Below are positions 47,221-59,101 of a stretch of 64,000 nt of DNA, piece after piece (position 1 is the stretch's first letter; every line of letters begins with the position of its first letter). The notes below the pieces were generated by a model. That model did not search any database, was not told the DNA's origin, and was given only the letters and a program-made list of their open reading frames with translations. Made by a program: the position numbers and the translations under genes. The stretch lies in contig NC_092048.1 of the NCBI RefSeq assembly GCF_003086295.3, forward strand, positions 38,130,425 to 38,194,424, in the 5' to 3' direction. This stretch comes from Arachis hypogaea (lineage: Eukaryota > Streptophyta > Magnoliopsida > Fabales > Fabaceae).

Positions 47221-47558
47221 AGCAGCGACTCCTCAAAGATACATCGCCACCTGAGAATCGCGCACATATATGCTTCAGATTGGGGGTTAGGGTTGTAACA
47301 TTAGGACTAATTTGACCTAACTAATCAAACATATCTTATCAGCATTAACGGTTGCCATGCTGGACCTCTCCACGCTGGCACTTAACGTTCCACCTCACCA
47401 AACGTTAGCCACGTCACTACCTCACATGACGGAAGGACAAACTCGACCAACGTGAATAACTTTCGGGGACGACTTTGATTAATTTTATCTTTCGAGGACT
47501 AAAATGGAGATCGGGGTATCTTTCAGGGACGATTTTGACTATTAACTCATACTTTGTC

Positions 47559-48376
47559 CCACAAATAAATTTTTTTTTGAATCATCATTGCCGACAATCA
47601 TACATATAAAAGAATTAAACTAAATCAAATTGTAAATATTGGTGTAGAAGTATTAAAATTAATGTCCTTATTGTTGCTAATTATAAGCTTTATTAATTCT
47701 CGCACTTGAACATTGAATTGTTGGTGGCAAATTAGGCGCGACGCAAATGATTTTTACATGAGAAAATTCTATACTCAAGGAGTAGATGTTTCTCTTCCTC
47801 CAGAATGCATAATTACCTTTTGATGATTATGCAGGACCGACGAAAGTACTCAATTCGTAATTATTTTTGAGGATGGAAGTCTTTTCTCCTTAGAGGAATA
47901 TAATAAGGATAAAATGTGAAGTGAATTTGGACGCCAAAGAAAAAAAAAACGGAATTTGACAGAGTAGATCCCTTTTCTATATTGAATTATTGATAAAGAT
48001 ATAGATTGGTACATATGTAAATGGAAGTTAAGACATTAGCCGAAGAGTGGCAGTATCCCCGAAACCAATAAACAGACAAGTTACTGATGAATACATGATC
48101 TTTACTAAAAAGTTATACAAAGAACTCTGTACAACAAATGCAGCTCAGAAAGACTGGTTTCATTGGCAGCCAAACAATTTGGTTCTAACTTCTATGTAAC
48201 AAAATTTACCATCAAGTGCCTAATAATTTATTGCGCTGGAGCTGCTAAAAAATGACCAAATGTAACAGAAGCATACTTACGAAAGAATGGATGAACTTGC
48301 TTAAACATTGTATATTGTAGCCACATGCTTCTGTCTGTTTCAACTTGCCAAAATGATTTTTAGATTCAGCAATCAC
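47559..48376. other. Intergenic and probable 3' UTR of the hydrolase gene
   Basis: AT-rich DNA between the MULE and the peptidyl-tRNA hydrolase stop. No other gene was recognised. The part next to 48376 probably holds the 3' UTR. Confidence 0.5.
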
Positions 48377-50512
48377 TCAACCCATTTGCTCTATCTTTTT
48401 GGCACTATTAACAAACGTTGCACTTTTATCAAATCCCTCTAGCAAAAGAATCCGCATTGCTTCTAATCCATCTTGTAATGTAAAGTCCAACTGAAAGACG
48501 TGTTTACCAACATTATGAAGAAAATTCCACATACCAAAGGTCCCTTTGTTCCCAAAAGTAGAAATGCAAAATAATTACCTCTTCTCTTTCCTGCTTAGTG
48601 AAAGGGCGAAGAACAAATGCTGCAGGATCCATTTTCCCAGGAGGCCGTCCAATGCCTAGTAAAATCAACAAGTATGCAAATAAGTATTGCAACGCAAACA
48701 AAAGTAAAGAAAATAAATCTTTAATCTTAGGCAGGTTATGCATTTACCGATTCTTAAGCGGGGAAAACCAGTGTTCCCTTTAAAGTGATTAATTATACTT
48801 TTCATTCTGCCAACAAGCAAGAAGAAAAATAATATTAATGCTTCATTCAAGGGAAACACTTAGCAAGAAATAAGATCAATGTGTATTGTATAACCCATAT
48901 AAATCAGCATAAGAAAGATAAAAATAAAAATCATGTACAAATACCAAGCCCTTGTTGAGGCTTATGACAGTTCCTCTGGCTCCCCCCATGCCCATCCCCA
49001 CCCCTCAAATTGGCAAACCGGACAAAAAACCAAAACCATAAGAATTAAACAAGTTGGGCTCTTTCCAAAACATAAAAATAGATGAAGATTATAGTTACCC
49101 GTTGTGACCTCCATGTCCCCCCTTTGGTAGCAGCCGCAATTTAGCAAAAGGCAAATCCATGTCATCAAAGATCTGTGTAAAAAGACTTGCTACTTAAATG
49201 ATCTTCCCTCTTCTTTTCTCTCATCACTTGTAAAACAAAGGGACTACATTATCATAACATAGATACTTTACCACAACTACTTGCTTCAATGGAATCTTGA
49301 AATACGAAACTATGGCCCCAACCTTCCAAATAGATTTGAACAGCAATCAATCAGCACCAAAATGAAAGAATTTAATACAGTAAACCCACTGACCAAGAAT
49401 ACAAAGCAATTAGTACTTCAATAAGGCTACCCTAGAGGTGCCAGGTGCAAAAGTGGAAACAGTCACCAAGGATAGATATTTGATCACTCAAAATTGACAA
49501 CACCTGCGAATTGTGTCATTCTTTAATCTTTTGGAATCTTCGTCTGGCAGTAATTCATATCAAAGAACTTGGAAATACATGGTTGTCCATGCTCAATGTA
49601 GACCCAATTATTTAAGTGTAATAAAATCATCTGGATTCTTGTGATTTTATGATTTCAGCATGGTATTCTAGTTCAAACTGAAGCTTAATTTGATTGAATT
49701 TTGTTGGTCCAAAGAATTGTAATTTATCATTCTAAAAGGACTGAAAACTTCAAGTACTAATCAATTTTCTTTGACATTTACAATCAAGTGATGGAATGTT
49801 TTTATCCAACACATTCTGTATCATTAAACCTGAATATTATAGGTATCAGACTTACAGATTCCCCACTTGCATTCATAAAAGTTTGTGGTTTTGCAAGTAT
49901 AACTGGTACATCACCTATAAAACCTGCAATAAGAAAACAACGAGAACCCTACATTTTTAACATTGATTGCTATAATGTCTCTGAAATTCAATTAGACAAA
50001 ACTAAAACCCTTTTTTGTACCTTTTCCAAAGGAGGCTTTAAAGGAAACGCTGCTCATAGGTATCCCCTCAGCTTCAGCAATAGTATCAACCATCTCAAAA
50101 CCAACCTAAAACCAATCAACTCATATAAAGGACACTGAAACTTGTCTCAATTCCAATTCCAACAAGTTGCTTCAATTTAATTTTATTACAAAAGCCTTTT
50201 TTTTTATTTAAAATATCGACAATTCACAAATAACAAAAATAAAAAGGAGAGAAGAAGAGCATAACTGACATTGTGGCGGGTGGCAGAATACTTCTTGCCG
50301 GGATTGCCGAGGCCGACGATAAGCCAAGGGTCCATCTGTTTGGGCTTCGAAGTGTCAGTGGTGATGGAAGCTGCCATTGCGGTGGACGAAGAAGGATTCT
50401 GATGGGAGAACAGAGACACCGTCAAAGACGCAGAGATTAGGGGTTTTGACAAGCGCAAGCAGCGCCGGCAGCCGGGGAAGTTGAATTTGAAGGAAGACGC
50501 GCAAAGGTTCAT
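48377..50512 (-). CDS. PTH: Peptidyl-tRNA hydrolase, organelle-type, eight exons
   Basis: Hydrolyses the ester bond of peptidyl-tRNA released from ribosomes, recycling tRNA. Exons: 50512-50270, 50105-50021, 49923-49856, 49322-49272, 49172-49099, 48806-48748, 48655-48579 and 48490-48377. All junctions are GT-AG and the frame stays open: 771 bases, 256 aa. Family motifs: [20 protein letters not shown] (Asn and catalytic His), [25 protein letters not shown] (Asp), [10 protein letters not shown] and FPRLRIGIGRPP. The ~58 residues before the domain are Ser/Leu/Arg-rich and look like a transit peptide; a second Met at residue 46 could give a shorter product. Bacterial Pth is about 190 aa, so the core is full length. 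This is the only intact multi-exon host gene here. Confidence 0.94.
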
Positions 50513-50608
50513 GTTTTGTGGTTTAAACTTTCAACAACATAACAAGTTGAAGCAGTCACGCATGAACCCTAAAAGCGAAGAAGGTAGGAAGCTTGGAGAG
50601 GATGAGTT

Positions 50609-50632
50609 AAAAAAAAAAAAAAAAAAAAAAAA
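50609..50632. repeat. Poly-A/T tract
   Basis: A run of 24 A on the plus strand (T on the minus strand) between the tRNA-Asp gene and the hydrolase ATG. A nearer TTTT about 10 bases past the tRNA 3' end already suffices as a Pol III terminator. Confidence 0.7.
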
Positions 50633-50663
50633 GAGAAGAGAAAGAAACAAAATAGAAAATTAA

Positions 50664-50735
50664 CGCCGTTGCCGGGGATCGAACCCGGGTCACCCGCGTG
50701 ACAGGCGGGAATACTCACCACTATACTACAACGAC
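50664..50735 (-). tRNA. tRNA-Asp (anticodon GTC)
   Basis: 72 bases. The acceptor stem GTCGTTG/CAACGGC has one G-U pair, the anticodon stem is CCCGC/GCGGG with loop CTGTCAC, and GGTTCGATCC forms box B. The discriminator base is G. Minus-strand 3' flank TTAATTTTC supplies a Pol III T-run terminator, and a CAA motif lies just upstream of the 5' end. It is intact, 151 bp upstream of the hydrolase ATG on the same strand. Its CCA-extended 3' end is the exact complement of the Athila-like PBS at 22260-22280. Confidence 0.96.
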
Positions 50736-51332
50736 GAGTTGCTTCATTAAATGCACATACTCAATTTAGTTTCGGAATATACATTTAGATCTTGCCCCTC
50801 CCCATTCTTCCTGTTCTGCCATCTTAACTTTCCGGAAAGAAACTATTCATATCTTAACCCAAAAATATAGCTAATCCAAAATGAATAAAAGTCTACTTAA
50901 AAATGTTGACTTCATTTACACCAATCCAATATCTATGAGATTTGATGCAATGACTTGTTTAAATAAGTAACAAACTCATAAAATATTTTTTATTTATTCA
51001 GAAGGCAACTCTCAACAACTTTTCTAAAAAAAAGAATGATCATCCACCGTCAAAGGTGAAACTATTCTAAAAAGTAGTTATCTACTCTAATATAAATACA
51101 CTAATACCCTTAGATATATTCAAAATCCAATCTACTAAAAAACCTGCTTTAAACCCTTGCTAACTTAAGCATCATAGTCCTTTGTAGGTACCATCCCCCA
51201 CCTCTTCACGAGAAACTCGGACGGTGGCACATCGGCACCAACAGAAGTCAGATGCTGCCTCAAAAGGAGTCTGGACCTCACATTCAGGCACAAAAGCAAC
51301 ACAATTTCACGTAACCTTCAGAACATTGCCGT
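50736..51332 (+). repeat. Intergenic DNA and degenerate 5' LTR of a Tat-type element
   Basis: From about 50950 on this appears to be an old LTR, with TATA-like TAATATAAATACAC near 51090 and the conserved AACCTGCTTTAAACCCTTGCT segment. It leads into the PBS. The LTR start is not defined and no partner LTR was found. Sequence 50736-50950 shows nothing recognisable. Confidence 0.55.
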
Positions 51333-51345
51333 CGTTGCCGGGGAT
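51333..51345 (+). other. Primer-binding site remnant, tRNA-Asp type
   Basis: CGTTGCCGGGGAT matches the tRNA-Asp complement, but the expected TGGCGC start is altered (TTGCCGT). The Gag start follows about 20 bases later. Confidence 0.6.
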
Positions 51346-51365
51346 CTGAAAGTCTACATCCAATC

Positions 51366-52720
51366 ATGGCAGACAATCAATTTGAAGACAGACATACGGA
51401 ATCCGAATCTGAACCAAAGCACCATAATGACGACCGAGCACTCGTGATACCTCCACTACCAAATAGAACAAGTAATCATCACGTGGAGAGAATATCAAGA
51501 AACCCTCAGCCTAGGCGAATCAATTTAGAGGTACATCCACCTGAGAATGAGAAGCCTCTACACCCAACAGAAATTATGGGACTTGTACATGGATATCATA
51601 GCCGACTAGAGCAACTTGACCAGGAGATAGAGCGACAAAGAGAAGTTGAAAAAGACCTGCAAAGAGAAGTACGATGTCGAAGAAAATTAAAAGAAAAGCT
51701 TTTGAATTTAGAAGCTGACTTACGAAATAAGAGCAATCATGCAGATCGGGAAGAAAGTTCTTTTGGTGGAGAAGATCCGTTCATAGAAGAGATCATGCGG
51801 GCTAGAGTTTCAAGAAATTTTAAAAGCCCCGACATGGACCTCTATGATGAACAACTGACCTAAGACATCATCTCAGTAGTTTTAAAAGTCATATGTATTT
51901 GGCTTATGCGTCCGATGCAACCTGTTGCAAAGCTTTCCCGACAACATTAACTAAAGCGGTGATGAAGTGGTTTGATAGCTTACCTCCTAGGTCGGTGACT
52001 TGTTTTGTCAATCTCGCAAGAAAATTTCTCATCCGACTTTTTATTCAAAAGGATAAAGTCAAGCACGCTCTAAGTCTTCTAGGGGTCAAACAAGAGGTTG
52101 GGGAACACTCCAAGCTTATATGGAAGGATTCAAAAAAACTTGCTTGAAAATTCAGAATTTACCTCCAAAAGTTGTAATAATGGGGTTAGTTAATGGCCTC
52201 AAAGAAGGGTCATTCTCTCAATCTATATCAAAGCGACTTCCGACCTCACGAAGTACAAGAACGAACAGAAAAGTACATCAACATAGAGGAGAATTTTTGA
52301 CTTAGAGAACCAATTCCAAGACAAAATCTTACTTATCAAGCTCGGGATAAAGATAAAAAAAAACTAAGAAAAAGGATAAATACAGCTCGGACAAGTCTCA
52401 AAGATACCATAACTAAACCCCGCTCCGAGTATCTCTTGTCGACATCTACAGGGAGATTTGCCACACTGAAAAACTTCCACCCCATTGACCCATCAAGAAA
52501 AAGAAAGCTGGAAGTCGGACGGAATACTGTGAGTATCACAAACTATATGGGCATTTGACTAATGATTGCTACAATTTGAAAAACGTGATACAAAAACTGG
52601 CCAGAGAAGGTAAGTTAGAAAGATACCTCGCAGAAAGGTCTGACGATCCAAGAAAAAGGAAGATAAGTAAGGAAGACAAGGGTCGACAAGATTGGCCCCT
52701 ACAAACCCCTGATAGACACA
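51366..52720 (+). pseudogene. Gag of a Tat-type Ty3/gypsy element
   Basis: ATG at 51366 opens a 165-codon N-terminal frame with an acidic and charged coiled-coil-like stretch (LEQLDQEIERQREVEKDLQR). The Gag core continues in other frames with MKWFDSLPPRSV, RLFIQKDK and SFSQSISKRLP fragments. A zinc-knuckle-like CEYHKLYGHLTNDC lies near 52530-52571, as in Tat/Ogre Gag. Several frameshifts and stops make it non-functional. Confidence 0.78.
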
Positions 52721-52749
52721 TCCACATGATAGTTGGAGGATTTGTAGAA

Positions 52750-55700
52750 GGAGGGGTAGCCAAGCCTTCTTGCAAAAGACATCTGAAAGAAGTCTACCAA
52801 GTCGGTGAAGAATACGCAGTTCCCGATTTACCCACAATCTCATTCACCAAAGAAGACATTCAAGAAGTAACCCTTGGCCATGACGACCCTTTTGTGATTA
52901 CAATGATACTCGCCAATGCAAACCTCCACATAACTTTGCTAGATTAGGGGAGCTCGGCCGACATATTATTTAACCTATTTTTGACAAGCTCAGGTTAGAA
53001 GAGAAAAAGTTGAGAGCTTATCCTGACAATCTTTTTAGGTTAGGAGACATGCCCTCTAACCTCTCGGCTTCATCCCCTTGCGTACCACTTTTGGTAAAGG
53101 TGTGAAGTCCAGAACTTTGAGTATAGACTACATTGTGGTTGACGTGGCATCGCCCTACAATGCATTGATAGGTCGGGCAACTTTGAACCAACTAGCTGCG
53201 GTCGTTTTCACTCTTCATCTCTGCATGAAATTTCTGTCTTTAGAGGGAATCGCTACCATAAAATGAGATCAGAGGTTAGCGCATAAATGTTATAATGAAA
53301 GCTTGAATCTACAGGAAATCATTAAGGGAAAAGAAGTCAACACCATTGAACTTAGTGGTGTCCAAACACGAGAGGAACTACGACCACAACCCAGTGAAAA
53401 GACCGAAGAGGTTCAAATCAAAGATCAGGAAGAGAAACTAACAAGCATAAGAGCTAATCTGGATGAAGAATTGAAAACAAATCTCGTTAAGCTCTTACAA
53501 CAAAACTCTGATCTCTTTGCTTGGAAAGCCTCCAACATGTCTGGGATACACCCCGACCTCATGAGTCTCAAACTTGCTGTCTATTCGGGCTCACGACCTG
53601 TTCAATAAAAATGATGAAAGCTCGGTTCTGAAAGAGCACAAGTCGTGGAAGAGCAAGTAGAAGCTTTATTAGAAGCCAAAGTCATAAGAGAGGTAAAATA
53701 TTCTTTGTGGATGGCTAATGTGGTACTCGTGAAAAATCAGAATAGGAAGTAGAGAGTGTGTGTCAATTATACCGACCACAATAAAGCCTATCCTAAAGGC
53801 TTGTACTCACTTCCTAGCATTGATACCTTGGTAGATTCAGCTTCAGGGTATCAATACTTGTCTTTTATGGATGCATACTCGGGATACAATCAAATCCTGA
53901 TGTACAAGGCGGACCAAGAGAAGACCTCTTTCATCACTCCAAAGGCCAATTATTGTTATGTGGTGATACCTTTTGGGTTAAAAAATGCTGGAGCCACTTA
54001 TTAATGGCTAATGAATAAGGTGTTTTCATCCCACATCGATAAGTTAATGGAAGTCTACGTTGATGACATGCTCGTCAAAACAAAGGAAGACACTAAACTA
54101 TTGTCTGACTTAGCTGAGGTATTCAACACAATAAGAAAACATGGGATTAGACTAAATACCTTAAAGTGCATGTTTGCAGTAGAAGTTGGGAAGTTCTTAG
54201 GCGTCATGCTCACCCAAAGATGCATCGAAGTTAATCCAGACAAATATAAAGCAATACTCGAGATGAAAATCCCAACTTGCCTCAAGAAAGTTTAACAATT
54301 GAATGGATGATTAGCAACCTTATCCAGATTCTTAGCGGGATTAGCTCTAAAGTCTCTACGACCCCTATTCTCAATACTCAAGAAAGGATAGCAATTTGAA
54401 TAGACTCGGGAATATGAACAAGCTTTTTAAGACTTCAAAAACTTCCTAAGTCAACCACCAATCCTCACCTGACCTGTTCCAGGGGAAGTGCTCGTATTGT
54501 ACTTAGCAGTTGCAAGTAGGGCCATAGCCTCAGTTTTAGTCCGAGAAGATGAGAACGGATAGCAACCAATTTATTTTCTTAGCAAGGCTCTACAGGGGGC
54601 AGAACTAAACTATCAAAAAATAGAAAAGTTTGCATATGCCCTTGTGTTCGCTTCAAGAAGGCTCCGACCTTATTTCCAATCTTGTACCATAAAAGCTTGA
54701 ACTAATCAACCTATGAAGCATATTCTTCAGAAGAAAGATACTGCAGGTCGGATGCGACAATCGGAAATAGAGCTGTCCGAATTTGACTTAAGGTATGAAA
54801 CACAGACAGCAATTAAATCCCAATATCTGGCCGACTTTGTGGCCGAGTAGACCGGAACCTAAGGAAGTCCTATAACCTGGAATTTACATATAGATGGATC
54901 ATCCAATAAAGCTGGAAGTGGAGCAGGAGTCATTCTGGAGAATGAAGAAGGAACTCAGATAGAACTTTCATTGAAATTTGAGTTTCTGGCCTCCAATAAT
55001 CAAGTAAAGAACGAAGCATTACTTGCTGGCTTGAGGCTAGCCAAAGAGGTCAGGGCCGTAAGGTTGATCGTATTTAGCGATTCTCAACTAATAAACTCTC
55101 AAGTAAATGGGACTTATCTGGCTAAAGATCCCAAACATGAAGAGGTACTTGGAAGAAACACTAGAGCAATTAGCTCAATTTTCTAAAGCTGAGGTTTAAC
55201 ATATAGCTCAGAAATTAAATATCCGAGCAAACACCCTCTCCAAGTTAGCCAACTTCAAGAAATGGAGCAACAATAGAAGCCTAATCCAGGAAACTCTCCA
55301 CACACCATCAGCGGCCAAAGAAGTTGACAAGTCAGACACAATGGCTATCTCCAATCTAGATTTGGGTTGGATGATTCTCATTATCAAATACCTTAAATTT
55401 GATATCATATTCGATATCATCCCTAACGAAGAAAGGAAAGCAAGAAGGCTCATAAGGAAAGTACAAAACTACACCTTAGTTCACAACATTCCTTATAGAA
55501 GAGGAGTATCTACACCTCTATTAAAGTGTGTCCCAACCTCCCAAATTAAAGAAGTCTTAGAGGAAGTCCACAATGGCATACGCAGAAACCACTTAGGAGC
55601 ACGATCACTAGCTAAGAAAGTGATCCAAGCTGGCTTCTTGTGGCCGACCTTACAAAGAGAGGCAGCCGACTTCGTCAAAAAATGTTTTTGTTGCCAAAAG

Positions 55701-56270
55701 CATGCTAACTTCCATGTGGCACCTCCTGAAGAGCTCATTAGCATTACCTCACCTTGGACATTTGCAAAATGGGATTTAGACCTCTTCGGATCATTTCCAC
55801 AGGGATCCGGGTAGGTAAAGTACCTCATAGTTGGGATTAATTATTTTACTAAGTGGATTGAGGAAGAATTTCTAGCAACCATCACAGTTCAAAGAAGTCG
55901 GAAGTTCCTCTTCAAGAATATTGTCACCTGGTTTAGTGTTTCACACTCTATTATCATGGACAATGGAACTCAATTCACTGATTCAGCATTCAGAAGTTTG
56001 GTTGCAAGCCTCAAAATTAAGCACCATTTCAAATTGGTAGAATACCCCAAAGTCGTACTGGCCGGGCTAAAGTGCCGACTACAAGATGCAAAGAGAGCAT
56101 GGGCTGACGAGCTCCCTCAAGTCTTGTGGGCATATCGGACAACCCTTCATTCAACAACTGAAAAATCTTCTTTTTGACTTGCTTCTAGCATAGAAGCTAT
56201 GATTTCTATAGAAGTCAATGAAGAATCCCCAAGGGTTAGATTCTACGACAAAGTAGGAAAGATTAAAAAA
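52750..56270 (+). pseudogene. Pol of the Tat-type element (protease, RT, RNase H, integrase)
   Basis: Domains in order: protease at about 52850-53260 (stop before the GSSADILF active-site segment; FGKGVKSRTLSIDYIVVDV later); RT at about 53600-54420 with CVNYTDHNKA, MDAYSGYNQI and the YVDDM catalytic motif intact near 54057-54071; an RNase H region (IYFLSKAL, SEFDLRYE); an archaeal-type RNase H from about 54880 (HIDGSSNKAGSGAGVILENE); and integrase at about 55340-56260 with an HX(n)H, CFCC finger, DLDLFGSFP and MDNGTQFTDS. More than ten stops and shifts are present. No 3' LTR was recognised. The extra archaeal-type RNase H points to the Tat lineage. Confidence 0.83.
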
Positions 56271-56399
56271 ATCAGCATGAGCGACATCATCATCATTTAA
56301 GTTCTTCAAGATAATGCTATTTTTAATATGGGAGATGTGAGAATATATAAAAATACTTGAGAAGCAAGTTGACCACTAAGGCTAAGGGCATCAACATCA
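56271..56399. other. Short spacer after Pol
   Basis: Contains a GGGAGATG stretch near 56330 that could be a decayed PPT; nothing else seen. The last nine bases, TCAACATCA, are one TSD copy of the MITE that follows. Confidence 0.4.
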
Positions 56400-56569
56400 G
56401 GAAATGGATCCTCTCCAGTTTTTTCAATACTTGACAAAATACAGTGCAATCTCTCACCTTTAATTTTAATAGTGGGACCAGAAATAAATAAGAGAGAGAA
56501 TGTGGTGAATGGTTAGATTAAACACTGCACACCATCCAGTTTTTTATTCAGTGGAGAGGATCCACTCCC
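56400..56569. mobile_element. 170-bp MULE-type MITE
   Basis: TIRs GGAAATGGATCCTCTCC and GGGAGTGGATCCTCTCC (reverse complement of the right end), with a perfect 9-bp target duplication TCAACATCA (56391-56399 and 56570-56578). It sits at the 3' end of the PMD pseudogene and provides its present stop codon. Confidence 0.87.
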
Positions 56570-57957
56570 TCAACATCATTATCTTTTGAAGAGGATTTAC
56601 TCACTGCTTTATCACTAGACGAGTTGCTCTCGTTTTTCTCTTCATTTTTTTGAGAGACTACCGGTCCGTCAAGGTTTCCATCGGATGTATTTGATGTATC
56701 ATCCTTATCATCACTATTTGAAGATGTTGACACTGTAATTGGTTCAAGTCTTCTTGTTACCTGGCGGCTTGAGTAATTAAAATTGAATTTCTTTTTTCCT
56801 ACAAGCCTACCAGAAGTCTTAGTAAAAGGAGTTAAATTAATATTGTGGTCTTTCTCTAGCAAGTAATAGAAAGCACGAAAGAAGTGTTTCATTTTATCAT
56901 GTGAGGCCATTAACTTGTCGAAAAAAACTAAGTTGAGCAGATGGTGTCCTGCAATCATAGAATCTGTAAGACTTTTTTGGGTCAAATGCGGTTGTAGCTC
57001 AACTAAAAAATGGCAGACAGCCACAATTGAAAAAATCAAACGAGACCATTAACATTAGTGATTCTATTCTTCTCCCTCATAAGGTCTGTGATCCAATCTA
57101 GAGTGAGATATAGTCGAGGCAGAAATAATTTGGCTAAACACAACTTCCTATCTTCGGCTAACATAATGGCCAATGGGAGATAAGTGACTTCGACTTGAAT
57201 ACTTTGGGCACAGAAAACAACGCCGCTCAACCAATAGAGAAGAAAGGCTATGTGCTCATTATCAAAAACAGGTTCTTCATCTTGACCTTTGTTATTGAGA
57301 ATGAAGCTTTGGTAGGTGGTGGAAGAGATATCAATGGCATACTTAACTCCTGTGGTCGACTTGGTAGTAGCTAAAATTTCCTCTCCTAAGGGAGGTAGGC
57401 TAGTTATAGCAGCTATATCCAGAAGAGTAGGCATAATCATATCGTATGGGGTGTGAAAAGTATGAGAAGTCTCATCCCAAAAATACAATGCACCTCCCAT
57501 TAGTCCTAAATTGATAGTGTAAGAGTTTTTACTAAGCTGAATTAGATCATATATTCCAATCTCTTTCTACAAGGTCATCTTCTCAGTTTCAACCCTATCT
57601 AATCAAGTACGGTAACCTCCAATGTTGGTCTTTGGGGGATTTCTGAATAGCTTGTTATTGGAGTCAAAGTATCTAATGGGAATAGAGTCTTGAAAAGTAA
57701 CAGGTTTTCTTTGAGAGTGACCAGAAAAAGAATTTTTGATCTTGTTTGCGGCTTTGGCAGAGATAACAGGGCCGATGAAAGCTGAGTCTACACCGTCAAT
57801 GGTGAAAGGGAGTAGCACCTGAGATTCCTATATTTTTTATTTTGAGGCCTCTGGTTCAGGAGCAAAATCTTTGTCGTTTTTAACAACAGACTTATCACAA
57901 ATGACCACTTTAGATGAAGAATGAGGACTTGCTGACAGATGATGGTTTAAGGTTGCC
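56548..57957 (-). pseudogene. Plant mobile domain (PMD) protein pseudogene
   Basis: A minus-strand reading with ATG at 57957 (MATLNHHLSASPHSSSK...), stop and frameshift near 57835, and then LLPFTIDGVDSAFIGPV. The PMD core follows: MGGALYFWDETSHTFHTPYD, MPTLLDIAAITSLPPLGEEI, EHIAFLLYWLSGVVFC and LPLAIMLAE. The Ser/Asp/Asn-rich C-terminus ends near 56580. Further stops at about 57601 and 57569 replace Trp codons, and another frameshift lies near 57036. PMD domains occur both in MAIN/MAIL host proteins and in retrotransposon and MULE cargo. Next to a Tat element, and broken, this is more likely transposon-derived. Confidence 0.78.
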
Positions 57958-59013
57958 ATAAGAGTACAGATTAAAAAATCCAAGTATTGGATGCCGAGGT
58001 TGTCAACAATCAATAAACAAGCTGTAAAGGTAAAAAGTAATGCATAAGAAATGAATAAAAGTTGAGCTTATACGGGTTTAATTTGGTCTAAGCAATAAGC
58101 AAGGATTTAACATGAAACAACACTTAATACTGCTTGCCAATACTCATATATATATAGTAGCCTAGAGATGCCTCTTTAGACATTAGAACATCCTATCATT
58201 TTTCCAATTCAAAATGACTAAGATAAAAAGCATTTGAATTCCAACCCACATGAACATGCCCAAGAAAATAATCTGTAATTTTTGGTTCACAAAATTTAAT
58301 ACAGTAGAGCATACATGTAATTTGAAGAACAGAGAACATGTTGAACAATATCATAGTTAAAAAAAATTTCATCTATAATTATAAATATCAGCAATATACC
58401 AAATAACATAATTAGCTCATAATCAAATTAAGAAAACAAACATAAAAGAAAAAATGAAAGTAAAAAAAAAGCAACATAATAGAATTGAAGAATAAGGGTT
58501 CAACAGTCAAATCTTAATTTAAGTCAAGGAATGTAAAAAAAAAAAGAATGCTCTTCAGAATAAGATTCTAGTACTCATAAATAACACAAGAGATATTATT
58601 CACATTATTTTTTAGGGTTAGGGTTTCTCTAAATCAATAATGGAGAAGAGATAGATAAAAATAGAACTAACAATTAAATCTTACTTGAAATATCAAAAGA
58701 ACTAGGTATAATTGAACCCTTTTGAGTGGAAGAAGCCCTCCAAAGTAGATGAAATTTGGAAGAATGGGAGACACAGAGTTAAAGAAGAAGTTTATGGGTT
58801 TTTAAATACTAACGTATTCTCTCTCTCACAAGTATTACAAGATGATAGGATACTGTTTTATTTTTATTTGGTCAAAATAAAAATAAAAATAAATAAATAG
58901 GTAAATAAATAAATAAAAATAACTAAAAAAAGAGAGTACGACACTTACGAGTACTCCTATTTATATTCTAGTTAACATTTTAAAATAAGATACCTGTCAA
59001 TACGTGTTTTTAT

Positions 59014-59055
<42 letters not shown>

Positions 59056-59093
59056 AAAATAATAATAAATTTAAAAGAATAAATAAATACATG
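57958..59093. other. AT-rich intergenic DNA
   Basis: No gene was recognised. A pure (AT)n microsatellite lies at about 59017-59050. Oligo-A runs are common near 58440-58550. Confidence 0.5.
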
Positions 59094-59101
59094 CTTATAT
59101 A

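Larger units (their letters stand above)
41689..47548 (+). mobile_element. Complete MULE with transposase and GRF accessory gene (5.86 kb)
   Basis: TIRs of 185 bp (41689-41873 and 47364-47548) begin GAGTTAATAGTCAAAAT and differ at only about three positions. A perfect 10-bp target duplication ATACTTTGTC lies at 41679-41688 and 47549-47558. Inside are a plus-strand MURA-type transposase gene and a minus-strand GRF zinc-finger gene arranged tail to tail. The ends look recent, but the transposase has stops and a frameshift. This copy therefore appears non-autonomous but could be mobilised in trans. Confidence 0.93.
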
